NCBI GenBank assembly: GCA_030710605.1
Contig: CP092880.1
Span: 16,529,826-16,593,825, forward strand
Source: Cordylochernes scorpioides
Taxonomy: Eukaryota > Arthropoda > Arachnida > Pseudoscorpiones > Chernetidae
Direction: 5' to 3'
Length of the DNA stretch: 64,000 bases
The stretch's first letter is position 1. Each line of letters begins with the position of its first letter. The notes beneath the pieces were generated by a model, which saw only the letters and a program-made list of their open reading frames with translations, was not told the DNA's origin and searched no databases. Shown here one piece after another: positions 8,580 to 17,813 of the stretch. A program made the position numbers and the translations under genes.

Positions 8580-10043
8580 ATGACTGATACAAATTTCACT
8601 TTTCCTAAGCTGAATGCTTTTAACTATAATATATGGAAGGTGGATATGAAGGTCCTTCTGATTGATAGAGGAAGCTGGGATTTTATCATTGAAGATGAAC
8701 CTGATCTTCCAGCTGAGGCAACAGCCAAAGATATTAGAGAATTTAAATGGAGGAAGGATAGGGCTTTCACTACAATTTACCAAGGAGTAGAAAGAAAATA
8801 CCAAACCTTGATTGCTAATGCTTCTGATGGAAAAGAAGCCTGGAATATTTTAAAGCAGAATTTTGAGCCAAATTCAAGAGCCAGACTGGTTGGTTTGATT
8901 GACGAATTTTATGAACTGAAATTTGCTCCTGATGAAGAAACTATTGGAATATTTATTAAAAGAGTCCAAGAGAAAAAACAACTGATTAAAGAAGCTGGAT
9001 TTGATCTACCTGAAGTACTTGTGTGTTTTCAGTTGATAAGGAAATTCCCTCAAGATTATGATGGCATTGTCCAAGTTCTATACAGACTAGAAGAAAAACA
9101 ATTCAATGTTGAAAACATTGAAGCCCACTTGATAACTGAATCGGGAAGAGTTCAACAAAAGAAAAAAGATGATGGACTTGATATTGTGGCAAATGCTTAT
9201 CAAACAAAAACTCCCAGGATGTACCAAGGAAATAAAAAGAAAAATTATTTTTCTACAAAAGCACAGAATAGCCGTGGAAGCATGCTGGAGCCAACAGTGC
9301 ATCCAAGAACAGCAAGAAGAACCTATGATATAAGGAATTGCTCCTTCTGTGGGAAAACTGGCCATCTTATAAAAGACTGTTTTCTTAGAAACAAAAACTC
9401 TCAAGGGCAACACTACAGAAAGGATCAGAACTACAGGGGAAAATCTTCTGCATTTCATTCAGAAATTCTAAGCTTTCACCACATTAGTGAAAGAGCAAGT
9501 GATCCAACTAGTGAATGGGGAGAATAGCTGATAGACAGCGCAGCTACATCTCATTTTTGCAAAGAAAAGGATTGGTTTGTGAACTACCAGGATATCCCAC
9601 CGATGGACGCTTTGATTGGAGATGTCGACTGCAAGTCAACAATCTTAGGTAAGGGAGATATTAACTTTGTTTTAAGAGATATGAATAACACCTTTGTAGA
9701 GGTAACTCTACTTAATGTTTTATATGCACCAAACATGAGAAGGAATCTCAATAGTGGATCATGCATAGACATAGCAGGAAATAAGATAATATGGAAAAAT
9801 GATAAAATGACAATCTTTAAAAATAATGGAGAATATTTATTTACAGCAAGACTAGTAGATAAGTTATATATTGTAAATGGATACCCTAATAGAGCCAAAG
9901 CTCAAAATTATTCAGTTTCCTATAACTCAAATCTTAATCTTCTCCATAAAAGATTTTGTCATATTAATTCAGAAATACTTAATTCTATGAGTAAAAAGAA
10001 TACTGTCAAAGGATTAGAAAAAGTTCAGGGTAATCCAACCACA
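8580..10043 (+). pseudogene. gag-pol: copia gag-pol, copy 1 (gag, zinc knuckle, protease, integrase start)
   Basis: Starts at MTDTNFTFPKLNAFNYNIWK (copia-type Gag). Gag continues to the CCHC knuckle CSFCGKTGHLIKDC. After NPTSEWGE there is an in-frame TAG exactly where the other copies have Trp before LIDSAATSHFC, the protease active site, so the polyprotein is cut at the protease. The frame resumes at 9579 and reaches LLHKRFCHINSEILNSMS, the first half of the integrase HHCC finger, before the 3' truncation. A longer upstream ATG (8451) lies in the LTR and is unlikely to be used. Confidence 0.85.
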
Positions 10044-10381
10044 TTTTTAAATTTTATTTTTATTTTCCATATTTATTTCCTTTCAACTGCTATATTCTTC
10101 AATTAGAATAACATTTTATTGTATTTATTTATGTTTCGAAAATATGTAATAAAGCCATTTTGTCCCTTATACTAAAAGTTATTTATGAAAATAAAAAAAT
10201 AAATGCAAAAAGTACATACAATGGTTTCAATTAATATCATTAATATATATAACAAAGCTATTTTTTAAAATGGTATTTTGGTGAGTTAGATTAGATAATC
10301 ATCTAACTTTAATTCAACACTTCCTTTAATTCAACCGAAAGCTCTGATCCCTTGGGGTGTTGAATTAAAGAGGTTTGACTG
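10044..10381 (+). mobile_element. T1 transposon right-end fragment
   Basis: Ends in cccttggggtgttgaatt and GAGGTTTGACTG before TA. This is the start of block A: from about 10094 onward it matches block B at 44482. The part upstream (10044-10093) is T1 internal sequence, so T1-like DNA borders the truncated copia. Confidence 0.6.
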
Positions 10382-11340
10382 TATATTCAAAGATATAAAA
10401 TGATTTTAAAACATCTTTATCATATTATATAATACAATGTCTACTTGAAAAAAATGGCTTTAATACCTTGTTGCTTCAATGAATTCTTCAAGCATTGACC
10501 TTTCAAATAAAGTTAATAAGTGTATTTCTTTGATTTCATGTTTCCACATATTCTTCTTAAGTATAGATTTCATTTTGTTTTGAACCTGTCATGCAAACCA
10601 TTGCTGGCTCTAAAATCGCCATATAGTTCATGGCATAAAAATTAAATTTCTTTGCATCACGGGCCTATTTATTTGGACTTTTTTTTTTAGCCCTAACATG
10701 TACGATCGCGGCAAAAGTAGAGGTTGATTCCTCTTTGTAATCAATTTTTAATAGCCTTATATTTTATCTCTTATAATAAAAAAGTTATATTTTCTTATTT
10801 TAACATGTTCTGAAATTTTGCCTGTGTTGTTTCACTTTAAAAAGTTTTTAAAATGCCCCCTTTTTTAAAAAAGTAATAACGTTTTTGTTTTTAGAAGGCC
10901 TTTGTTTTCTTTATTTTGAAAGCCATTTGCATTTTTTCTATTTCAAATTTGATGGCTGCAAAGATATTCTATTTAATAAAAAGTAAAATGTGTAAAATTT
11001 ATACAACATAGAGCAAAAATAGAATGTAAATGAAAACAAACAATGCCGCTAAATTTATTGTTTTGAAATCACGAGCCGCGAGCAGAAAAATGCGCAAAAT
11101 TTTGTTGTTTTAATTTTTTTTAATCACAATTTTAAGTTCGTTATAAGCATAGTATTTTAAATAGATTTTATCATTTTGGGGCCTAAAACAGTTTGGTTAT
11201 AGGGGTAGTTCGTTATTTTAAAAATCGTAAAGTTTGTTATAACAATGGTAATTTCAATGCAATGGAATTGGGAATCGCCATGAGTTCGTTATAAGGGAAG
11301 GTTCGCTATATCCAGGGTTAGTATTAGCGGGGTTTTACTG
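10382..11340 (+). mobile_element. T2 transposon, 3' part (block A)
   Basis: Non-coding T2 body ending in GGTTAGTATTAGCGGGGTT and ACTG before TA. The T1 fragment sits at its left edge, as if T1 had inserted into T2. Close relatives: 44770-45732, 57751-59041, 42985-44357 (inverted) and 27663-29388. No intact ORF. Confidence 0.7.
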
Positions 11341-11545
11341 TAATATTATTTAGTGAGTTAGATGAGTAGCTAATTCAACACTTCCTTTAATTGTAAAACG
11401 AAAATAGCAAATATACCGCGAATGTTTCTTTTATACAAAAATCCAAATTTATTTAAAAGAGAAATAGCGACCATTTCTAACTTTTTTGAATGAAGTATGA
11501 GAGAGTGAAAATATGAAGAGTAATGGCGAACGGAAAAATAAAAGT

Positions 11546-11619
11546 GTCCAGGGGCGGGAATCGAACCCACACCCTTCTGCTTACCGGGCAGGTGCCTTGT
11601 CCACTCGGCTACCCTGGAC
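11546..11619 (-). tRNA. tRNA-like sequence (Thr-GGT-like), probably a pseudo-tRNA or SINE-type head
   Basis: Minus strand: 7-bp acceptor TCCAGGG/CCCTGGA, positions 8-9 TA, D arm GCC/GGC with A box TAGCCGAGTGGAC, perfect B box GGTTCGATTCC. The anticodon arm is CTGC/GCAG with loop CCGGTAA, giving anticodon GGT. Faults: C instead of T at position 33 and a C-A mismatch at the top of the anticodon stem. No T run follows directly. Embedded in a tandem mobile unit, so probably not a working tRNA. Confidence 0.5.
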
Positions 11620-11840
11620 GTATTTTTCCGTTCGTAACTAATACTTAAAGTAATTTTTTAAAATACAATATAACGCGGCTGATGATTGTAAAACGAAAAT
11701 AGCAAATATACCGCGAATGTTTCTTTTATACAAAAATCAAAATTTATTTAAAAGAGAAATAGTGACCATTTCTAACTTTTTTGAATGAAGTATGAGAGGG
11801 TGAAAATATGAAGAGTAATGGCGAATGGAAAAATAAAAGT

Positions 11841-11914
11841 GTCCAGGGGCGGAAATCGAACCCACACCCTTCTGCTTACCGGGCAGGTGCCTTGTCCACT
11901 CGGCTACCCTGGAC
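11841..11914 (-). tRNA. tRNA-like sequence, second copy
   Basis: Same as 11546-11619, 295 bp further on. One change in the T arm (GGTTCGATTTCC) weakens the T stem and the B box. It shares the C33 and anticodon-stem faults, so both copies descend from one already imperfect sequence. Confidence 0.45.
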
Positions 11915-12454
11915 GTATTTTTCCGTTCGTAACTAATACTTAAAGTAATTTTTTAAAATACAATATAACGCGGCTGATGATTGTAAAACGAAAATAGCAA
12001 ATATACAGCGAATGTTTCTTTTATACAAAAATCAAAATTTATTTAAAAGAGAAATAGCGACCATTTCTAACTTTTTTGAATGAAGTATGAGAGGGTGAAA
12101 ATATGAAGAGTAATGGCGAACAGAAAAATTCCCGTCCCTGGACACTTTTATTTTTCCGTTCGCCATTACTCTTCATATTTTCACCCTCTCATACTTCATT
12201 CAAAAAAGTTAGAAATGGTCGCTATTTCTCTTTTAAATAAATTTCGATTTTTGTATAAAAGAAACATTCGCGGTATATTTGCTATTTTCGTTTTACAATC
12301 ATCAGCCGCGTTATATTGTATTTTAAAAAATTACTTCCTTTAATTCAATCAAAAGCTTTGATCCCTTGGGGTGTTGAATTAAAGAGGTTCCGACTACTGT
12401 TATCAAGTGTTTAAACAAGATAACAGTTAAGAAAAAGATGCTTTTCTAAAAACC

Positions 12455-12715
12455 CTAAAATATTATTCTTAGAATTAGAAGTGTAAAAAAAAAAAAAACT
12501 TTTTTTTTTAGATATACAAGCATATCTGTATATATTATTAGGTTAATTGTGGCATATATTTTTTTTTTTATGAAAAAGGCTTCTTTAAATTGTCTCTTAA
12601 AGTAATTTTTCTCATATTCTATTATCTTTGTTTCTTTTAGATTGAAATTATTATGTCCTGTAATTTTTCTATGTTCAGGATTATCAATATTATCCCACAT
12701 TTTAGAGCATATTCA
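12455..12715 (-). pseudogene. Penelope-like element C-terminal fragment, inverted half (block A)
   Basis: Minus strand encodes EHRKITGHNNFNLKETKII, then EYEKNYFKRQFKEAFFIKKK. The pattern resembles the segment after the GIY-YIG nuclease of Penelope-like elements, where a GHx-F-x-KIL-x-E-x-NYFKR-x-KEA-x-IKK block is common. It has no start or RT. It faces the plus-strand copy at 12880-13230, and the same inverted pair exists in block B. Family assignment is by motif only. Confidence 0.5.
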
Positions 12716-12879
12716 TGGTTTTTCATTCACCAAGAAGCCAAAACCATCACATTACCATTTATAAACCAAAGGTTTGAAAGAGATTTCACTGATATATTCA
12801 GAAAGCATGAAATAATTCGCATAGAAACCATGTAACCCTATTTCTCAACATATCAACAACCACAAGAACACCCAATTAA

Positions 12880-13230
12880 CAAAAAGAGTAGGTTTAATTT
12901 ATGGAGTAAAATGTGAAAAGAGTGACCAATGCTATCTAGGGCAAACATCCATAACTTTTAAAATAAAGAATGAAAAACCATGAATATGCTCTAAAAAGGA
13001 ATAAAATTGAGAATTCTGCACTTATAGAACATTTAAAAATCACAGGACATAATAAAATTTCAATCTAAAAGAAGCAAAGATACTATATTATGATAAAAAT
13101 TGCTTTGAGACAATTTAAAGAAGTATTTTTCATTCAAAAGAAATGTTCTACAATTAACTGGATAGAAGAAAGAGGAAATATCAATGATATTTTAATTATA
13201 TTTTAAAAGAAGATTTTTCTCCACTTCTAA
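12880..13230 (+). pseudogene. Penelope-like element GIY-YIG nuclease fragment (block A)
   Basis: Plus strand reads RVGLIYGVKCEKSDQCYLGQ, then TSITFKIKNE, a GIY-YIG-like start (IY...YLGQT followed by a basic helix). After a stop/frameshift come NSALIEHLKITGHNK, RQFKEVFFIQKK and INWIEERGNINDI. The latter half matches the inverted fragment at 12455-12715. Several stops make it a pseudogene. Downstream it runs into the satellite-related element at 13290. Confidence 0.5.
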
Positions 13231-13284
13231 TTCTGAGAACAATATTTTAGTGTTTTCTTATAAAACTATCTTCTTCCTATCTGC

Positions 13285-13445
13285 CATCTTACACTCTTGA
13301 TAACATGCTGTGATATATTTCTCATTCTGTTCTTTTGACTGATGATGGTAACAATGCTGTTACATCACATACTACTTATTTGGATATGGTTTTTTATATT
13401 GTGTTTATGATCTATAATCCAAATTGTGCCTTATTAAATAATATA
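13285..13445 (+). repeat. Dispersed relative of the satellite monomer (block A)
   Basis: Contains acatgctgtgatatatttctc, ctgatgatggtaacaatgct, then a cacactattta-like block, ttggatatgg and aatccaaattgtgcctta. This is the reverse-complement order of the satellite monomer plus the arm of the fold-back element at 38142. It directly follows the Penelope-like tail. The block B copy is at 47085-47225. Confidence 0.6.
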
Positions 13446-14330
13446 ATATATGGGATTGTTGGAGTCTCTACCCCACAAGTCCTGGTGGTGGCCATTAAAC
13501 TCTCCCTTTCTTCACTGTTATATCACTTGTGGCCATACAACCTACTCTAGGTGAATATAGGACTTCTATTGGATTTTATAGAAAACTCTTATTACAATAA
13601 TTGATTTTATTCTTCCTCTGTCATACATATGGTCAGTCAAGAGAGGGAAGGTAGAGAAGATTTCCAGCGGTTGTTGGTCGAGCTTGTGGGAGGCCAGGTA
13701 CATTATTAGAGATGGTATTGAAGAGGATGGCCATGTCTCAGGTTGTTGGTCCCTTTGTAGCACTTTGTAGGAGAAAGATGCCAGGTAGAGTGGAATGGTA
13801 TTGAAGAGCATGAAGGGAGAATCAGCTATTTCCAGTATCTTGGTCCCTTTGAAGCCAGCTTGTAGGAGGCCAGGTATATTGGGAAGATATTGAAGAGGAT
13901 GGTCATGTCCAGTATCTCAGGTTGTTGGTCCCATTGAATCACTTCTTGGGAGAAAGACGCCAGGATAAGAGAGAGGAGCAGGAGTTTCTTTTTCTTATGA
14001 CAATAGAAAGATAATTTGGGGCTCAGATGGTTGAGTCTTGGTTTAAGAAATTCCATTTTAAATCCAAGAGATATCTTGAGGATGTCAACAGACAGGATGT
14101 AAGAAGTCTTCAGCTGGAGGATCACCGATATCAAGGGATTTATTCCAAGGGGCTTATTGATCAGAGCAAATGATAATGAGCAAATTGATATTCTCCATCA
14201 TTAGAACAATTCCTTCTTGGGATTCCCCGCAGGAGATTTGAAGGTTGGTTTCCAGCAGGCAGGACTTCAGTTGATCAGAGGACTTCAAGGGACCCAAGGA
14301 TGAGAGCCTGGCATCAGGGAGGGGACCATC
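13446..14330. repeat. Block A spacer with ~175-bp internal repeat
   Basis: Phrases such as ggccaggta-at-t, ggtattgaagagga, tcaggttgttggtccc and agatgccaggtagagtgg recur about 175 bp apart (about 1.5 copies). Block B has one extra unit (47480-47890). Short ORFs on the minus strand (81 and 102 residues) follow the repeat and show no recognisable domain. Confidence 0.55.
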
Positions 14331-14336
14331 CGAACT

Positions 14337-14627
14337 GTGTTGAGACGGACCAGTGAAAGAGATGGAATGCCCAAAGACGGTTTTTCTAGACCATGTCTAA
14401 CTCATTTCAAGGCTGTAGTTCTGCCAAGTTACTTAATGGTAGTGTACCCAACAATTATGCTTACTGCAACATTAGTTAACTCTGCTGTATTAGTAGTGCC
14501 TAGGGTCAGACCCTGTACCACTCTCTATTCCAGCAATCAGAATTATATTGGAATATGCCACGTTTTATATTACACAATTGTCTCATTCTGTATTGCCGGG
14601 CTTAGGGACCTAATAAAAAAATTTTGA
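14337..14627 (+). CDS. Small hydrophobic ORF, pair member a (block A)
   Basis: I do not recognise this. 96 residues with two hydrophobic stretches: about 25-55 (AVVLPSYLMVVYPTIMLTAT, then VNSAVLVV) and about 70-90 (YIGICHVLYYTIVSFCIAGL), ending LRDLIKKF. It is homologous, at about one residue in three by eye, to the minus-strand ORF 14696-14956 directly opposite; the shared frame includes VVYP, YIG, and FC..LRDL. The block B copy at 48307 keeps the frame. Could be a captured membrane-protein exon or an inverted terminal part of an unknown element. No splice evidence can be read. Confidence 0.35.
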   Translation: MLRRTSERDGMPKDGFSRPCLTHFKAVVLPSYLMVVYPTIMLTATLVNSAVLVVPRVRPCTTLYSSNQNYIGICHVLYYTIVSFCIAGLRDLIKKF

Positions 14628-14695
14628 ATTGAAAATGCCAATGGAAAAATAATTTTGATTTAAAAATGCCAATGTTTCCCTATAGCTTTAAGCCC

Positions 14696-14956
14696 TTAAA
14701 GGTCCCTTAGCCTGACAAAGCAAAATAAAACAATTCTGTAAATAAAACGTGGATACCCAATATAATCCGAGTATCTGAAATAAAAAATGGCACAAGGCCA
14801 AACCAGAGACACAACGGACACAACAGCTTTAACTATTGCTACAGGTAAACATAACAGTGGGTACACCACCAAAAAGCAGCCTAACAGAACTACAACGGTG
14901 AAACAAGCTAGGCACAGCCTAGGAAAAACACGCCTAAGGACATCCATCTCTGACAC
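14696..14956 (-). CDS. Small hydrophobic ORF, pair member b (block A)
   Basis: I do not recognise this. 86 residues (the track start is GTG; an ATG follows three codons later). Two membrane-like stretches: CFTVVVLLGCFLVVYPLLCL with AIVKAVVSVVSLVW, and RFIYRIVLFCFVRLRDL. It is the inverted, diverged relative of 14337-14627: both end in LRDL and share YIG. The frame is kept in block B (48665-48925) with only a one-residue change (RRVF to RCVF). Convergent arrangement, 68 bp between the stops. Confidence 0.35.
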   Translation of the reverse strand: MSEMDVLRRVFPRLCLACFTVVVLLGCFLVVYPLLCLPVAIVKAVVSVVSLVWPCAIFYFRYSDYIGYPRFIYRIVLFCFVRLRDL

Positions 14957-14959
14957 CAG

Positions 14960-15324
14960 TCAAATCTCAACTACAACAATGGAACAATCCTTGGATACCA
15001 TTTCTTTACTTTTTTGTATCTAAATAATTTTAGAGTCAAATTATTATATGGAAAAACAAAAAATAGAGAAGAAATAGACTTACTCAAAACTCTGTTGTTT
15101 AAGAGACATTACAGAGGAGGGAAGACATGTATTTTGAAAATAGATCAGCTGGAATGTGGCACCCGAAATAGGATTTCAGTGTACAAAAACAGAGATATCC
15201 ATAAAGGACTTCCTTAAAAGATTTTCAGGATTATTTGAAATAATATTTTTTTAAATTTTCTTTTTATTTTCCATATTTATTTACTTTTAGCTGCTACTAT
15301 TCAATTATATTAAAATTGTATATA
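14960..15324 (+). mobile_element. T1-internal sequence left of T1-A
   Basis: catctggaatacatcctgaa-like and tttcagtgtacaaaaacag phrases match, reverse-complemented, the T1 interior at 22230-22560. So a second T1-like copy, plus orientation, abuts T1-A. No intact ORF; a 67-residue ORF here has no recognisable domain. Confidence 0.45.
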
Positions 15325-15795
15325 CAGTCGAACCTCTTTAAATCCACACCCCAAGGGAACAGAGTTTTCGGTTGAATTAAAGGAAGTGTTGAATTAAGGT
15401 TAGATGATTAGCTAATCATCTAACTAACTAAAATAATATTTTTATAAAATAGATTTTTAAAATAAATTAATGATTTTAATTGAAACCATTTATTATTATT
15501 ATTATTATCATTTACAAAGCACGCGATATCCGTCTTGGATATTTGCATGCATACACAAGTTTGGGAGCTTATTTACAGTAATTATTAATATGATTTTAGT
15601 TATTATAAATAGAAATTATTAACGTATTTGTCAATTGGTTAACGGTTTATTTACCCTATAATGAGTATTAGTGAACATCACAAATAAGAACAGAAATTTA
15701 GAGCTATTTACAGCATATAACTATATACCATTTATTACAACCCAGGCTATCTATTGCTAAAAAACATTCTACAAAATCTATTAAAATTTATATAC

Positions 15796-16090
15796 TGTTA
15801 CACCTGCCTCAACCGTAGGTGCTTCTAAGGGTTTCTGATCAGCGTTCGCCATCTCATAAAATAAACCAGACCGCGTTCTCATAAAGCAATCAACTATTAT
15901 TTATTAATAATGAAAGAAGTTAAACTGATTTAGAGTAACAACGAACTAAACTCAAAAAAACAAAAGAAGCTCTATCAACTAAGTGTATATCGCTCTTATA
16001 TCAAAAGCCTTATTTACATAAATTTCTATTACCAATTATATTTTATACTAATTTACATATTTTTACAAAATAACTATGCAGAGTGTGACA
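15796..16090 (-). repeat. gypsy 3' LTR
   Basis: 295 bp, TGTTACACC...GTGTGACA on the plus strand. Contains the end of the pol frame (stop near 16074). Confidence 0.92.
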
Positions 16091-17813
16091 CTTCTCCCTC
16101 CTGCGAAATGGTCGCGTCCTCGTGACTGTCTTCCATTCTCGCAAAGTAAGGCTTGATTCTGCTTATGTGAACTGTTGTAGGCTGTGTGCGGTTCCCAGGG
16201 TTATCTTCTGGCACGATGGAGTAGTTCACATCGGAAATTTTTTTCAGCACGATGTAGGGTCCGAAATAGCGTCTCAAAAGTTTCTCACATTTTCCAGGTT
16301 TTCTTATTGGAGTCCACAGCGCTACCAAGTCACCTGGTTCATAACCAGTTTGCCGATGTTTTTGGTTGTAATAATTAATCATTTTTTCCTGACTTTTCTC
16401 GGTATTAACTTTCACAATATCTCTCGTTCTCACGATTTTTTCCATCAACTTGCTCACGTACTCGTCATAATCCTCCGAATCGGGCTCAATGAAGATATTC
16501 GTGTCATCCAAAATCGAGACTGGTTCCCTTCCATACAAAAGGAAGAACGGGGAATATTTGGTTGTTTCTTGTATTGTCGTATTGTAAGCATGGGTTATGA
16601 ATGGTAGTATCTCGTCCCAATTCCTTTGATCTACGTTCACGTACATGCTTATCATATTGATCAATGTTCTGTTCAATCGCTCTGTGAGGCCATTTGTTTG
16701 TGGGTGATAGCTTGTTGTGAGGCAATGCTGAATTTGACATATCTTGGTTATTTCTTTCACCAAATTGCTCGTGAATTGGCTTCCTCTATCGCTAATCAGA
16801 TACCGTGGGGCTCCATGTTTCAAAATCACATTTTCTGTCAGAAATTTAGCAACTTCCCTCGCTGTGGCATCGATGACAGCTTTCGTTTCCGCATATTTTG
16901 TGTAATAGTCGGTCAATACTATCATCCACTTCTTTCTGTTCTTCGTAGATGGCAATGGTCCCAAAAAGTCGATCCCAACTCTCTCGAAGGGATAATTTGC
17001 AGCAGGGATCGGATGAAGTAGGCCAGCAGGCAACTGATTAGAACCCTTCCTGCTTTGGCACAGATGGCAGGTCCTAACATATTCCACCACATCTTTCAGC
17101 ATGGATGGCCAGAAATATTTATCCTTTAGACGGTGCATTGTTCTGGTCACACCTAAATGGCCACAGATCATATGATTGTGGTACTCTTTTAAAATGTCCC
17201 TCCTTCTCACTCTGGGTACCACCAGCAGCCAGGCTCTTCCTTCTGGCCTCGGATTTCTTTTGTACAGACACCCGTTTTCTTCTTTAAAATTTTCAACGAT
17301 CGATCGCTTGCCCTCCGTGTCACCGAGGCATCTCTTGATGTTTTCGATATATTCGTCGGAATCCTCGATGACTGGGTTGAAAAACAAACTATCATTGTTA
17401 TCGTCAAAATCAGCCTCTGGTAATGGACCTCGTGAAAGACCATCTGCATCCAAATGTTTTTTCCCGGATTTATAAATTATTTCGAAGTCATATTCTTGTA
17501 TTTTTAATGCCCATCTTGCAAGTCTACCTGTTGGATCCCGTAGGTTTCTTAACCAACATAATGCGTGATGGTCCGTCATAACTTTGAAGCGCCTTCCATA
17601 TAGATAAGGCCGCAACTTCGACATTGACCATACTAATGCCAAGCATTCCTTCTCCGTTGTCGAATAATTACGTTCTGGCTTGCTTAATGATCGACTTATG
17701 TATGAAATTACTTTTTCTTGACCATTGATAGTTTGAACAAGGGTAGCACCTAGGCCAATATTTGATGCATCGGTGTGGATCTGGGTCGGTGCTTCTGGGT
17801 CAAAATGTGACAA
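16074..17813 (-). pseudogene. pol: gypsy pol, RNase H and integrase part
   Basis: 579 residues. RNase H: TDASNIGLGATLVQ, YSTTEKECLALVWSM and TDHHALCWL (residues ~10-90). Integrase: zinc finger H(NHMICGHLGVTRTMH)...CHLCQSRK, then the DDE core GIDFLGPLPS, LISDRGSQFTSNL and SYHPQTNGLTERLNRTL. The C terminus has a GPY/F-like ALWTPIRKPGKCEKLL...YFGPYIVLKK. The stop lies inside the 3' LTR. It is shifted by one frame from the RT part; the break is near 17815 in a short C run and looks like loss of a single base. Confidence 0.9.
16091..16105 (-). promoter_or_regulatory. gypsy polypurine tract
   Basis: Minus strand GCAGGAGGGAGAAG lies directly against the 3' LTR start TGTCACAC, the place expected for plus-strand priming. 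It is also translated as the last part of pol (SQEGEVS). Confidence 0.75.

Larger units (their letters stand above)
8247..10043 (+). mobile_element. Ty1/copia element, copy 1 (3'-truncated)
   Basis: Has a 5' LTR, primer site, gag, protease and the start of integrase. It then ends abruptly at about 10043 within the integrase HHCC region, where T1-type sequence begins. Inserted in a T6 MITE. Internal sequence is very close to copies 2 (38451-44481) and 3 (51463-56563). Confidence 0.88.
11393..12332. mobile_element. 940-bp insertion made of 295-bp units with tRNA-like cores
   Basis: Flanked by a 13-bp direct repeat ACTTCCTTTAATT (11380-11392 and 12333-12345); block B has the single uninterrupted site at 45780. 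Contains two full 295-bp units (starts 11391 and 11686) and a third half unit (11981). The half unit turns back on itself: 11943-12121 and 12157-12335 are inverted copies with a 35-bp spacer. Each full unit has one tRNA-like sequence. ORFs of 66 and 76 residues here are mirror images of each other and are not genes. Confidence 0.8.
11347..12395. mobile_element. Short T1-type MITE split by the tRNA-like array
   Basis: gtgagttagatgagtagc at the left and the T1 end (gatcccttggggtgttgaat, then aaagaggttccgact) at the right are the two sides of a ~100-bp unit. It is present uninterrupted in block B (45735-45845). Here it is opened by the 940-bp insertion at 11393-12332. Confidence 0.6.

Noticed and set aside
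11546-11914. Functional tRNA-Thr genes
   Set aside because: C at position 33, mismatched anticodon stem, no terminator and location in a mobile tandem unit argue for tRNA-like pseudogenes.
11370-12343. ORFs 66 and 76 residues (SVRHYSSYFHSLILHSKKLE)
   Set aside because: They are the same repeat unit read from its two inverted copies. No domain, and part of the insertion.
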